DNA of 64,000 bases from [Mycobacterium] crassicus. GTDB lineage: Bacteria; Actinomycetota; Actinomycetes; Mycobacteriales; Mycobacteriaceae. The notes under the pieces are model-generated. The model made no database searches, was not told where the DNA came from, and saw nothing but the letters and a program-made list of their open reading frames with translations. Below, one piece after another: positions 43,365 to 52,919 of this stretch. Positions within the stretch are counted from its first letter, which is position 1; every line of letters begins with the position of its first letter. The stretch is from contig NZ_CP084029.1 of NCBI RefSeq assembly GCF_020181615.1, positions 325,811-389,810 on the forward strand, written 5' to 3'. Both the position numbers and the translations under genes were made by a program.

Positions 43365-46300
43365 CAGTCCCGCCTTTCAGGATCGGTGTTGCCGGTCTCC
43401 GGCGTTGCACCGGAGCGGCTTTGGTACTCGGCGACCAGCCGCAACAACTCCTCGCCGTGCGGCCGCCGGCCCGGCTGGATGTCGCACGAGCCGGCCTTGG
43501 ACTCCTGGATCTGCACGTTCGGGTCCAGTGTCACCCCGAGCAGATCGTTGGCGGCGTCGCCGCTGACCACCGCGTCGCCGCCCACCCCCCAGTGGTAGGG
43601 CAGGCCGATCTGGTGCACGGTGTGTCCGCCCACCACCAGCGGCGTCATCCGATCGGTCACCAGCACCCGTGCCTCGATCGCCGCGCGGGGCGAGATGATG
43701 GTGGCCCAGCCGTAGTTCTCCAGGCCCCGTTCGGCGGCCAGCGCCGGCGACACCTCGCAGAACATCTCCGGCTGCAGTTCGGCCAGGTACGGCAACCAGC
43801 GGCTCATCCCGCCGGCGGTGTGGTGCTCGGTCAGCCGGTAGGTGGTGAACACGTACGGGTAGACGTCGGCGCCCGGCTCACCGGCGCTGGGCGCCGACAG
43901 GTTGTCCTTGCGGGGGAATGTGATTCGGGCCGGGTTGCGCTGCTGGGCGTGCAGCGCGTTGACGACGGGGGACTCCTGCGGTTCGTAATGCGTCGGCAGT
44001 GGTCCGTCGACGACGCCTTTCGGCGCGAACAGCCAGCCCTTCCCGTCAGGCTGCATCACGAACGGGTCGTCGCCGGCCAACCCCGCCGCGCCGCCGGTGC
44101 CCGGACCGGGTTGCGATCCCGGGGCACGGTCGATCACGAAGTCAGGCACGTCGTCGCCGACCCAGCGGCCCAACTCGGGGTCCCACCAGATGTATTTCTT
44201 GCGCTCGCTCCACGGCTGTCCGGTCGGGTCGGCGGAGGCCCGGTTGTACAGGATCCGGCGGTCGGCCGGCCAGGCCCAGCCCCACTGCGACTGGGTGCGG
44301 CCCGAACCGCCGTGGGGTGTCCGGCGGGCAGCCCGGTTGACCCCGTCGGCGTACACGCCGCTGTAGATCCAGCAGCCCGCGGCGGTGGACCCGTCCGCAC
44401 GCAGCTCGGTGAACCCCGACAGGCACCGGCCGGCATCGTCACCGGTCAGCTGGTGACCGTTGATCTCGGCCAGCACGAACTGCGGATCGGGATCGCCGTG
44501 CTCATCGACGGGATAGTCCCAGACCAGATCCAGCAGCGGCCGGTCCCGCGGGTCGGTGGACCCGGCCAGCTTGGCGCGGATCCGGTTGCCCAACTCGATG
44601 AAGAACTGCAATTCGCTGATGCAGTCGCCCGGCGGCTCGACGGCCTGGTGGCGCCACTGCAGCAGCCGTTGGGTCTGGGTGAACGTCCCCGCCTTCTCCA
44701 CGTGGCTGGCCGCCGGCAGGAAGAACACCTCGGTGTCGATGTCTTGCGCGCGCAGTTCACCGGAGGCGATCTCCGGGCCGTCCTTCCACCAGGTGGCGGA
44801 CTCGATCAGGTTGAGGTCGCGCACCACCAGCCACTTCAGGTGTGCCATTCCCAGGCGTTGCTGGCGCCCGTTGGCCGAGCCGACGGCCGGGTTCTGGCCG
44901 AGCAGGAAATACCCCTGTACTTCGCCGTCGAGCATCCCGGTCACGGTCTGATAGGTGCCGTGCGCCCCGGTCAGCCGGGGCAGATAGTCATAGGCCCAGT
45001 CATTGTCGGCACGCGCGGTCTCGCCCCACCAGGCTTTGAGCAGGCTCACGGTGTAGGCGTCGGCGTCGGCCCAGAACCCCTTCTGCTGCTTGGGTGCCAC
45101 CGCATCCAGATAGGCCGCCAGTGTGTCGTGCCTGCCGGCGCGCGGCATCGGCAGGTAGCCGGGCAGCATGTCGAACAGGGTCGGGATATCGGTCGAACCC
45201 TGGATGCTGGCGTGCCCGCGCAGGGCCATGATGCCGCCGCCCGGGCGGCCCACGTTGCCCAGCAGCAGCTGCAGGATCGCCGCGGTGCGGATGTACTGGG
45301 CGCCCAGGGTGTGCTGGGTCCAACCCACCGCGTAGGCGAAGCAGGTGGTGCGCTCCCGCCCGGAATTGGCCGTCACCGCGGCGGCCAGATAATCGAATGC
45401 GCTCCGGTCGATGCCGCACACGTCGCGCACCATCTCGGCCGTGTAGCGGGCGTAGTGCCGCTTGAGGATCTGGAACACCGTCCGTGGGTGCTGCAGGGTC
45501 GCATCGGTCACCGGGGTGCCCGACTCGTCTCGTTGATACGCCCAACTCGACGGGTCATAGCTCCCGGTGGCCGGGTCGAAACCGGAGAACAGCCCACCCA
45601 GGTCCTCGGTGTCGCGGAAGTCCTCACCGACCAGCGTCGCGGCGTTGGTGTAGGCCAGGACGTAATCGTGGAACCACAGGTCTTCGGTGAGGATGTGGTT
45701 GATCAACGCGCCCAGCAGCACCACGTCGGACCCGGCCCGGATCGGAATGTGCTTGTCGCACACCGCCGACGTGCGGGTGAAGCGCGGGTCGACATGGATC
45801 ACCACCGCGCCGCGGGCTTTGGCCTCAGCCACCCACTGAAAGCCCACCGGATGGCATTCGGCCATGTTCGAGCCCTGGATGACAATGCAGTCGGCATTGG
45901 CCATGTCTTGCAGAAATTGCGTCGCCCCACCGCGACCGAAGGAGGCTCCCAGACCGGGAACCGTGGCGGAGTGTCAAATACGAGCTTGGTTGTCGATCTG
46001 TATGACGCCGGCCGCGGTGAAGAGTTTCTTGATGACGTAGTTCTCTTCGTTGTCCAGCGTCGCCCCGCCCAGTGAGGCGATACCCATGGTGCGCCGCAAC
46101 GGCCGGCCGTCGGCGTCACTGTCCTGCCAGGTGTTTCGCCGCGACTCGATGAACCGGTCGGCCACCATGTCGATCGCGGTGTCGAGTTCCAGCGGCTGCC
46201 AGTCCGTGGCCCGCGGGGCGCGGTAGAGCACGGTGATCTGCCGGCCCGGGGAGTTGACCAACTGCTCGCTGGCCGCACCCTTGGGGCACAACCGCCCGCG

Positions 46301-46540
46301 GGAGATCGGCGAGTCCGGGTCACCCTCGATGCCCACGACCTTCTCGTCCTTGACGTAGACGCGCTGGCCGCAGCCGACCGCGCAGTACGGACAGACGCTC
46401 TGCACCACCCGGTCGGCCGTCGCGGTCCGCGGCGTGGTCGCGCGGGTGTGCTCGGAGGTGACGGCCGGTCCCCGACCCAGTAGGTCACCGGTGCGCAATT
46501 GCCGGATCACCGGCCAGCCAAGGAACTTTCGCTCACTCAT
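43364..46540 (-). CDS. fdhA: Formate dehydrogenase catalytic subunit, selenocysteine-containing
   Basis: A 1058-residue molybdopterin enzyme oxidising formate to CO2. An in-frame TGA at 45974-45976 (codon 189) is read as selenocysteine: the sequence before is QIDNQARI and after is [16 protein letters not shown], the active-site context of FdnG/FdhF. The N-terminal [4Fe-4S] ligands are CPYCAVGC and LCPKG (residues about 50-100). The frame resumes without shift and has the expected length. No twin-arginine signal is visible in the first 50 residues, so the subunit probably faces the cytoplasm. Conventional gene finding would split this gene in two. Confidence 0.95.
45944..45976 (-). promoter_or_regulatory. 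SECIS element with recoded UGA in fdhA
   Basis: The UGA at 45974-45976 is followed after 11 bases by a 7-base-pair stem GGUUCCC / GGGAGCC (one U-G pair) with apical loop GGUCU. The E. coli fdhF SECIS has the same GGUCU loop and a similar distance from the UGA. This is the SelB-binding hairpin. Confidence 0.93.
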
Positions 46541-46629
46541 CCTGCGAGCCTAACCGCGGCACACCATGTCGGCGAGTAGTTCAGGGCAACCGGATTCACG
46601 GCCGCCGCACGACCAAGCATGATGGAGGC

Positions 46630-47457
46630 ATGGGTCGGGTCACACGCCGCAACGCCCTGCACCTTCGTGCCGGCGCGCAGACGCAACGCCTGGAAGCCCT
46701 TGCCGTCGAAGAACCGCTGGAGATCCGGGTCAACGGCGCCCCGCTCAGCGTCACCATGCGCACCCCCGGATCTGATGTCGAACTGACGCAAGGCTTTCTG
46801 CTCACCGAGGGAATTATTTCCGGGCGCGAGGACGTGCTGACGGCACGCTACTGCTGCGGAACCGCGGACGGTCAACCGCAGGACTACAACGTGCTGGACG
46901 TGACGCTCGCCGGGCACGTACCGCGCCCCGATGTGGACCTGACGCGCAACTTCTACACGAGTTCGTCCTGCGGGGTGTGCGGCAAGTCGTCCCTGGAGGC
47001 GGTGCGCCTGGCCAGCCGGTACGGTCCCGCCGACGATCCGGTGCGGGTTGAGGCGGCGGCGTTGACGACCATGCCCGACCAACTGCGGGCCGCCCAGACC
47101 GTGTTCGCCCGCACCGGCGGCTTGCATGCGGCCGCGCTGTTCTCGGTAGGTGATGCGGCCTCGATGCTGGTTGTCCGGGAGGACGTCGGCAGGCACAACG
47201 CGGTCGACAAGGTGATCGGGTGGGCGCTCGAACACGACCGGGTTCCGCTGGCCGGGACCGTGCTGCTGGTCAGTGGGCGGGCGTCGTTCGAGTTGACCCA
47301 GAAGGCGGTGATGGCCGGGGTGCCGGTGCTGGCCGCGGTGTCGGCGCCGTCGTCGCTGGCTGTCGATCTGGCCGCCGAGGCCGGGCTGACGCTCGTGGCG
47401 TTCCTTCGGGGGGACTCGATGAACGTGTACAGCAGACACGACCGCGTCATCGGATGA
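46630..47457 (+). CDS. fdhD: Formate dehydrogenase accessory sulfurtransferase FdhD
   Basis: A 275-residue FdhD-type protein that passes sulfur from a cysteine desulfurase to the molybdenum cofactor, needed for FDH activity. The functional cysteines are in [14 protein letters not shown]. Family stretches [36 protein letters not shown] and [16 protein letters not shown] are present. It is divergent from the fdh operon across 89 bases, so both sides may share regulation. Confidence 0.95.
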   Translation: MGRVTRRNALHLRAGAQTQRLEALAVEEPLEIRVNGAPLSVTMRTPGSDVELTQGFLLTEGIISGREDVLTARYCCGTADGQPQDYNVLDVTLAGHVPRPDVDLTRNFYTSSSCGVCGKSSLEAVRLASRYGPADDPVRVEAAALTTMPDQLRAAQTVFARTGGLHAAALFSVGDAASMLVVREDVGRHNAVDKVIGWALEHDRVPLAGTVLLVSGRASFELTQKAVMAGVPVLAAVSAPSSLAVDLAAEAGLTLVAFLRGDSMNVYSRHDRVIG

Positions 47458-47580
47458 TCTGCCGACTAATCTCCGCAGGAGCGGTCAGAAACAGTAGATA
47501 AATCTTGCATTCTCGGAATCATGGATTAGTGTGACGAGTCTGAGTAGACCCTGGCCGCAATCCCAAGAACGAGGTGCACG

Positions 47581-48756
47581 ATGGCTAGTCACAGCAGGCG
47601 CGTGATCGGCGTCGGCGCCGCGGCGACCGCCTTCCTGGCGGCGGGGATGACGTCGATCGCCGCCCCGCCGGCGAACGCCGACCTGTGGGACCGGATCTTC
47701 GACCCAATGGTGAACACCTTCGACGGCGGAGCGGGTGTGGACCCATTCGCCGACTTCACCGCCGGCAGCGCCGTCGCCCTCGACCCGACCGACTTCGGGC
47801 AGTCGATCAACGACGCGCTCCAGGCATGGCTGACCAGTGACTCCGGCGCGCAGCTGGCTGAAATGATCAACGCGCCGTTCGTCTACCTGTTCGGCCGCGA
47901 CCTGGTCGGCAACGGCATTGACGGCTTCACCGAGGCCAACACCTCACTACTGGGCAGCACCGGGTTGTACGGCGACCTCGGCGACGGCGGCTTCCTGTTC
48001 GGCAACGGCGGGGCCGGGGCTGCCGGCGAGATCGGCGTGAACGGCGGCGCCGGTTGGGCGGGCGGTTCGGCCGGCATGTTCGGTGACGGCGGCGACGGCG
48101 GGGCCGGTACGGCCGGTGCCGCGGGTGGAGCGGGCGGCAACGGCGGAAGCATGTTCGGCAGCGGTGGCGATGGCGGCGACGGCGGTGCCAGCACCAGCGT
48201 CACGGTGGCCGGTGGTGACGGCGGCGCCGGCGGCAACGCCGGATCGTGGTCCGGCAATGGGGGCAACGGCGGTGACGGCGGGGCTGGAATGGCCGGCGCC
48301 CAAGGCGTGGCAGCGGGGATCGGCGGGGCGGCCGGCAACGGCGGGCACGGCGGCAACGGCGCGGCCCTGGGGACCGGCAGCGGCGGTACTGGTGGCGCCG
48401 GTGGCAAGGGTGGCGACGGCGCCGCGGTCGCCGGTGGCGGGGCCAATACCGCCGGCGGTGCCGGTGGTGCCGGCGGTGCGGGCGGCAGTGCCGCGCTGAT
48501 CTCCGGCAACGGCGGCAACGGCGGTGACGGTGGCAACGGAGGGTTCGCCGGGATCAAAGGTCCCGACAGCCCGGGTGGTCAGGGCGGTGCCGGAGGTCTC
48601 GGCGGTGCCGGCAGCATCAACGGCACCTCCGGTACGGCGGGCACCGCCGGCAACACTCCCGGCAGCCACTCCGGCGGTGGTGGCGGCTGCGTCCCCAACC
48701 CAGGTGGCGGCGGACCGGGTGGTCCCGGCAGCGGCACCGGCTGCAACAGCGGCTAG
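47581..48756 (+). CDS. PGRS-repeat protein with N-terminal signal peptide instead of a PE domain
   Basis: A 391-residue protein. Residues 1-34 form a Sec-type signal peptide (basic SHSRR, hydrophobic core, APPANAD cleavage region). Residues about 35-120 are a non-repetitive segment ending GRDLVGNGIDG, resembling the GRPLIGNG motif that joins PE and PGRS parts. Residues about 140-360 are GGxGG-type repeats (GGAGGNGG, GDGGDGGAG) as in PE_PGRS proteins, ending in a Pro/Gly tail with two Cys. No PE domain is encoded upstream. In H37Rv, Rv0278c/Rv0279c (PE_PGRS) lie in the equivalent interval. It is likely cell-envelope or secreted. Confidence 0.85.
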   Translation: MASHSRRVIGVGAAATAFLAAGMTSIAAPPANADLWDRIFDPMVNTFDGGAGVDPFADFTAGSAVALDPTDFGQSINDALQAWLTSDSGAQLAEMINAPFVYLFGRDLVGNGIDGFTEANTSLLGSTGLYGDLGDGGFLFGNGGAGAAGEIGVNGGAGWAGGSAGMFGDGGDGGAGTAGAAGGAGGNGGSMFGSGGDGGDGGASTSVTVAGGDGGAGGNAGSWSGNGGNGGDGGAGMAGAQGVAAGIGGAAGNGGHGGNGAALGTGSGGTGGAGGKGGDGAAVAGGGANTAGGAGGAGGAGGSAALISGNGGNGGDGGNGGFAGIKGPDSPGGQGGAGGLGGAGSINGTSGTAGTAGNTPGSHSGGGGGCVPNPGGGGPGGPGSGTGCNSG

Positions 48757-49313
48757 GCGCCGCGGGAAGTCTCCGGGGCGGCCCGGTCGATGGCGGCTGC
48801 GGTCGCGAGACCGAGCATTCCGGCCACCAGGCCGAAGCCCAGATGGAACAGGGCTTTCTCGCCGATGCCCATCATCGCGTAGTGGTGGACGCCGATGAGG
48901 GCCGTCGCGATCGGAATGACAAGCGCAACAAGGTGGATCGGTGCTGCAGCCAGGGCGACGAGCCACCGGCGGGACTTCACCGCGGGGCTGCCGGTCAGCA
49001 GGTAGAGCAACGCCGCGGCCCCCAGGTAGCGAGCACTGGCCCACGGCCCGGGGCCGGACTGCAGCAGCGCGGTCGCCGCAGTCGAAGCGGCCCCCACCGC
49101 CAGCACCGTCTGCGGTCGGCGCGCGGTCAGCGCCACCGCCACCAGCAGCGTCAGCCACACCAGGCCGCGGTGCCCGGGCAGTCCCAACGGCATCCGGACA
49201 TCAGCGGTCACGACGATGACGGCGGCAGCGGTGGCCGGGAAAACAACCTCCCGGGCCCAAGCCAGGCTGGTTGCGCTGCGGGTTGCCGACGACATCGCGG
49301 GCATCACGGTCAT
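48753..49313 (-). CDS. Hypothetical membrane protein
   Basis: A 186-residue protein with about five hydrophobic segments (VVFPATAAAVIVVTADV, GLVWLTLLVAVALTA, YLGAAALLYLLTGSPA, LVALVIPIATALIGVHHYAM, GFGLVAGMLGLATAAAI). No family was recognised. The ATG at 49313 is a guess; 49304 and 49295 are also in frame, and the frame opens further upstream. It ends in a four-base convergent overlap with the PGRS gene. Confidence 0.65.
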   Translation of the reverse strand: MTVMPAMSSATRSATSLAWAREVVFPATAAAVIVVTADVRMPLGLPGHRGLVWLTLLVAVALTARRPQTVLAVGAASTAATALLQSGPGPWASARYLGAAALLYLLTGSPAVKSRRWLVALAAAPIHLVALVIPIATALIGVHHYAMMGIGEKALFHLGFGLVAGMLGLATAAAIDRAAPETSRGA

Positions 49314-49412
49314 CGCCCCAAGGTAGGCGCGACGGCCGCACTGCACAACCTCAGTTGCGGTCACCATCCCAGATCAAAGAGCTTGAATACGCATCAATGC
49401 CTGCATACGGTC

Positions 49413-49862
49413 ATGCACATGCGGTCAATTAGCGGGCGTCTGCTCCGAATCGGTGTGGCGGCGTTACTCGTGGGTCCAGGCGTCGGCGCGTGTGCCACCG
49501 ACTCGGCCGGCGCGACGGGATATCACCTGGTCGTCCGGCAGGGCGACGGGCATGTCCTGGGTGACTTCGATCTGGCGCGGCTGCGGGAGCTGCCGCAGAT
49601 CGAGATCGAGACTCCGCAGTCGCGGGGCAACCAGGTGCAGCGGGGCCCGGAACTGCGCTCGGTGCTGACCGCCGCCGGGGCCGGTGATGTCAGCGCCGTT
49701 CGCGTCGAGGGCAGTGACCCGGCACAGACGCTGACGGCGGTCGAACTCGCCGACCGCGTCGTGCTGAGCTTCACCAAGCGCGACACCGTGAAGCTGGCCG
49801 GCGCCGAGCTGGCCCGGGACCGCTGGGTGCGCGACGTCAGTGCGGTGGTCGTCAACCCGTGA
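49413..49862 (+). CDS. Putative lipoprotein with a molybdopterin-binding-like (SUOX) fold
   Basis: A 149-residue protein. The N-terminus (RSISGRLLRIGVAALLVGPG then VGAC) has a lipobox ending VGA-C, predicting a lipoprotein. The mature part, DFDLARLRELPQIEIETPQS followed by RGNQVQRGPELRSVLTAAG and VELADRVVLSF, resembles the sulfite-oxidase molybdopterin-binding domain, but it is short and no cofactor cysteine is visible apart from the lipid-modified one. A second ATG two codons later is equally possible. Its stop overlaps the TiaS-like gene (GTGA), so the two are one unit. Confidence 0.65.
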   Translation: MHMRSISGRLLRIGVAALLVGPGVGACATDSAGATGYHLVVRQGDGHVLGDFDLARLRELPQIEIETPQSRGNQVQRGPELRSVLTAAGAGDVSAVRVEGSDPAQTLTAVELADRVVLSFTKRDTVKLAGAELARDRWVRDVSAVVVNP

Positions 49863-50635
49863 CGGTCTTTGCCGGTGTCGATCTGTTGATCGGCATCGAC
49901 GACACCGACGACCAATTCAGTCCCGGCACCGGCCGGCGTGCCAGAACGCTGCTGCGCGAGCTGGCCGAAGCGGGACTGGGCAGCGAGGCCGGTGCCACCC
50001 GCCATCAACTTCTCGTCGACGACCGGGTCCCGTACACCTCGCACAATTCCAGCGCCTGCCTTGCCTGGCGGAGTCCCGGCGGCGATCCACACGCGGTGCG
50101 CTACGCGATCATCGAGTTCGTCGCCCGGTTCCTGGAGCGCGTCTGCCCACCCGCCGCCGATCCCGGACTCGCAGTGGCCGTCCCTGCGGAGGTGGGCGAC
50201 GTCCCGGCGCTGGTTGACTTCGGTCGCCGGGCCAAACGTGAAGTGCTGCAACGTGCCCAGGCCCGCAGGCTGGCCGACGAGCTGGGCATCCACCTGTCCG
50301 GGCACGGTGGTACCCATGACGGGGTGCTGGGCGCGCTGGCAGCGGTCGGCCTGCAGCTCTCCGGCGACGACGGGCTGTTCATCACCCTGCCCGGCCTGGG
50401 GGATCTGCCCTACCAGGCAACCGTCGAGGAACTGCGCGCGAAGGTGCCCATCGACGATGTCCGCGACGCAGCCGGCCGTCGCCCCGGGCCGGGCGAACAG
50501 ATCGAGTTGGGCGATTGGGTGCGTCCGGTGCTGCTGGACGGGCGGGCGGTCCTGCTGCTCGATCCGCCCCAGGAGCGACCAGACGGGCCGCGTAGCTGGC
50601 GGACCGCGCCGCGGTCGGTGGTCAAGAAGCATTGA
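49859..50635 (+). CDS. TiaS-like (IDDTD-domain) protein
   Basis: A 258-residue protein. Its start reads LIGIDDTDDQFSPGTGRRA, the diagnostic N-terminal motif of archaeal TiaS, which makes agmatinylcytidine in tRNA-Ile2. A second TiaS-like stretch is GHGGTHDGVLGALAAVGLQL, in the region following the kinase-like domain. It stops before the OB-fold and zinc-ribbon regions that bind tRNA. Bacteria use TilS for this tRNA, so another function is likely. The start GTG overlaps the lipoprotein stop. It lies between the formate-dehydrogenase region and ESX-3. Confidence 0.72.
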   Translation: MTVFAGVDLLIGIDDTDDQFSPGTGRRARTLLRELAEAGLGSEAGATRHQLLVDDRVPYTSHNSSACLAWRSPGGDPHAVRYAIIEFVARFLERVCPPAADPGLAVAVPAEVGDVPALVDFGRRAKREVLQRAQARRLADELGIHLSGHGGTHDGVLGALAAVGLQLSGDDGLFITLPGLGDLPYQATVEELRAKVPIDDVRDAAGRRPGPGEQIELGDWVRPVLLDGRAVLLLDPPQERPDGPRSWRTAPRSVVKKH

Positions 50636-50666
50636 GCTACATCCGCAGCTACGGTATTGCCACGAT

Positions 50667-50686
50667 TCACGATGTGCATATCGTGA
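50667..50686. promoter_or_regulatory. Palindrome upstream of the first PE-PPE-esx cassette
   Basis: TCACGAT-GTGCAT-ATCGTGA, perfect 7-base arms, 53 bases before the PE start and 32 bases after the TiaS-like stop. It does not match the IdeR or Zur consensus. It is a candidate operator for the upstream cassette; a terminator is less likely without a U-tract. Confidence 0.5.
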
Positions 50687-50738
50687 CGGATAGGGCATTA
50701 TTGGTCCGCAGGTAAGGTCATCGGAAGGGATTTCCGCC

Positions 50739-51038
50739 ATGGTGTTGCACGTCGTTCCCGAGGGGCTGGCTGCGACGAGCGCGGCCGTGGAGGCGATCGC
50801 CGCCGCACTGGCTGCCGCCCACGCGGCGGCCGCACCGGTGATCACCGCGGTGGCGCCTCCGGCTGTTGATCCGGTGTCACTGCAAGCCGCGGCGGAACTC
50901 GGCATTCAGGGCAGCCGGCATGCGGCCGTCGCCACGCGAGGCGCCGAGGTGCTGGGCCGGGCCGGGGTCGGGGTGGCCCAAGCCGGGGTGAACTACCAGA
51001 GCGCTGACACGATGGCGGCGTCGGCGTTCGCGGGCTAG
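50739..51038 (+). CDS. PE-family protein (upstream ESX-3-type cassette)
   Basis: A 99-residue PE protein with only the PE domain ([20 protein letters not shown] at the start). It aligns along its length with PE5 at 62144-62455 but is diverged. The PPE gene starts eight bases after its stop. PE and PPE proteins pair as a helical dimer secreted by ESX systems. A GGAAGGG lies upstream. It likely pairs with the next gene and may go through ESX-3. Confidence 0.92.
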   Translation: MVLHVVPEGLAATSAAVEAIAAALAAAHAAAAPVITAVAPPAVDPVSLQAAAELGIQGSRHAAVATRGAEVLGRAGVGVAQAGVNYQSADTMAASAFAG

Positions 51039-51045
51039 TGGTGCG

Positions 51046-52638
51046 GTGACGTCGGTTCCCGCCACCTGGATGGCGGCCCCGCCGGAGGTGCATTCGGCCA
51101 TGCTGAGCACCGGGCCGGGGCCTGGGCCGCTGTTGGCGGCGTCGGCAACCTGGACGTCGCTGAGCAGCACCTACCTCAGTGCCGCAACCGAACTCAGCGC
51201 CGTGCTGGCCGATGCCCAGAGTGTGTGGGCCGGCCCGGCAGCCGAGGCCTACGCGGCCGCGCACCTGCCCTACCTGTCCTGGCTGCAGTTGGCCGGCACC
51301 CTGAGCGCCCGCACCGCCGCCCAGCACCAGGTGATCGCTGGGGCCTACACCAGCGCCCTGGCGGCGATGCCCACCCTGGCGGAGTTGGCCGCCAACCACG
51401 CCACCCACGCCGTGTTGGTGGCGACCAACTTCTTCGGGGTCAACACCGTTCCGATCGCGGTGAACGAGGCGGACTACGCCCGAATGTGGACCCAGGCGGC
51501 AACCGTCATGAGTGCCTACCAGGCCACCACCGAGACCGCGCGCAGCCTGGGTCACTCCAGCGGCAGCGCACAGGCCGGCGTGGCGGCCGCCGGGGGTGGC
51601 GGTGGTGGCGGGGGAGGAAACGGCGGTGGCGGCGGAGGCAGTGGAAACTTCGATCTCCCGACCCCGGCTGAGATCTGGCAGATGCTGTTCGGATCTGACG
51701 GTCAGCAGGTACCCGGCCAGGGTCAGCCCAATTGGAGCCCCGCGGAATTCCTGCAGAACCTCTCGAATTTCTTCAACGGCAACGAGAAGGCACTGGCGTG
51801 GTTGCAGCAGAACTTCCAGGGCCCGCTGACTCCCGCGCAATGGTGGCAGCTGATGAGCTACTTCATCGCCTGGCAGACCTACCGCGCCGTCAACTGGACG
51901 CTGCGCAGCCTGCGGTTCCTGGCGCAGCTGTCCCCGCTGTTGGCGGGGGTCGGGCTGACCCTGTCGATCGCCGACCTCGGGGCGGTGGCACCGCTGGCCG
52001 CCGGGCTGTCCGGACTGGCGGGGTTGGCCGGTATCCCCGCACCGGCGGGCATCACGCCGCCGCCGGTGATGCCGGCGCCCGCGCCACCGCCGGTGGTCCC
52101 CGGCGGCATGACGTCACCGACCCCCGCCCCGGCCGCCGCGCCGGGATCGGCCACACCCCCCGCCCCGGCGGCGTCGCTGCCGGCTGCGCCCCCGGGCGCG
52201 CCACCGCCGCCCGCGGCACCGCCGTTGATCGGCGCCGAGGGCACCTTCCACAGTTATCTCGTCGGCCGGCTGCCGTCGTCGCACGACACCGCCGGCAGGT
52301 CCGCCGCCAATACAGCCCGGCCCGCCGCCGCAGCCGTCGAGGCGGCGGCAGCGGCCGAGCCGACGCGTGGAACGGCGCGGCATGGCGGGCGCCGGCGCGG
52401 CACGTTGATCGACCCCGGTTACCGCTACGAGTACCTCGACCAGCGCGATCCGGGTGCCCCCGAAGAGGTGGCGCAGGTCCGGCACGGTGCGTCGGGGTTT
52501 GCGGGGACCTTCGGCAAGACCGGGCCGGGCCGCGCCGCCGGGATGGCGGAACTGTCCGGTGATGAATTCGGCGGGGGGCCGACGGTGCCGATGCTGCCGG
52601 ACTCCTGGGGCAACGGCACCTCGCCCGATTCGGCCTAG
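51046..52638 (+). CDS. PPE-family protein, PPE-PPW type (upstream cassette)
   Basis: A 530-residue PPE protein. PPE domain residues about 1-180 ([20 protein letters not shown]; WxG-like WAGPAAEAY). A glycine-rich linker follows (AAAGGGGGGGGGNGGGG), then a hydrophobic region near 270-330, a proline/alanine-rich stretch, and a C-terminal GFAGTFGK plus PMLPDSW, the PPE-PPW signature, which PPE4 here shares ([15 protein letters not shown]). The start is GTG. It lies just upstream of an Rv0281-like gene, the position of PPE3 (Rv0280, 536 residues) in H37Rv, so it may be the PPE3 counterpart. Confidence 0.92.
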   Translation: MTSVPATWMAAPPEVHSAMLSTGPGPGPLLAASATWTSLSSTYLSAATELSAVLADAQSVWAGPAAEAYAAAHLPYLSWLQLAGTLSARTAAQHQVIAGAYTSALAAMPTLAELAANHATHAVLVATNFFGVNTVPIAVNEADYARMWTQAATVMSAYQATTETARSLGHSSGSAQAGVAAAGGGGGGGGGNGGGGGGSGNFDLPTPAEIWQMLFGSDGQQVPGQGQPNWSPAEFLQNLSNFFNGNEKALAWLQQNFQGPLTPAQWWQLMSYFIAWQTYRAVNWTLRSLRFLAQLSPLLAGVGLTLSIADLGAVAPLAAGLSGLAGLAGIPAPAGITPPPVMPAPAPPPVVPGGMTSPTPAPAAAPGSATPPAPAASLPAAPPGAPPPPAAPPLIGAEGTFHSYLVGRLPSSHDTAGRSAANTARPAAAAVEAAAAAEPTRGTARHGGRRRGTLIDPGYRYEYLDQRDPGAPEEVAQVRHGASGFAGTFGKTGPGRAAGMAELSGDEFGGGPTVPMLPDSWGNGTSPDSA

Positions 52639-52832
52639 GTGCCGCAGTCGCGGATTCGAACCAGACTAATCGGTCGCAGATCCTGTTAGATTCCGTACGA
52701 TAGATCCTCAGTTATTGACCTGACCAGCTACCCCGGGCGTACCGTCTGGGAGTGCCGTGGCGGCTCGTCCAGATGCGAGCCCACCCGACAGTGCGCTCTG
52801 GGGAACCCGACCGGCGCGGCCGGCGACTAATC

Positions 52833-52919
52833 AGTAGTGGAGAAAGGAGTGCGGGGATGAGTTTGTTGGATGCGCATATTCCGCAGTTGGTGGCGTCGGA
52901 GTCGGCGTTTGGGGCGAAG
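52833..52919 (+). repeat. 87-base exact repeat, copy 1 (esxG leader and start)
   Basis: Identical to 63914-64000 over all 87 bases visible: 24 bases of leader with the ribosome-binding site AGAAAGGAG plus the first 21 codons of esxG. Homology stops sharply to the left of 52833. The right boundary cannot be seen because copy 2 runs off the window. Confidence 0.97.

Noticed and set aside
45974..45976. fdhA read as a pseudogene interrupted by a stop
   Set aside because: The stop is TGA in the exact selenocysteine context, followed by a SECIS hairpin, and all sel genes are adjacent.
43154..46075. A 973-codon open frame on the plus strand opposite the formate dehydrogenase genes
   Set aside because: Antisense shadow. 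The minus strand has conserved iron-sulfur and molybdopterin motifs, coupled starts and a SECIS element.
48000..48700. Glycine-codon repeats as a CRISPR array or satellite
   Set aside because: The repeats are imperfect GGxGG codons in one open frame, without fixed spacing or unique spacers.
50708..50726. IdeR box before the upstream PE gene
   Set aside because: Only about 11 of 19 positions match and the TTAG/CTAA ends are missing.
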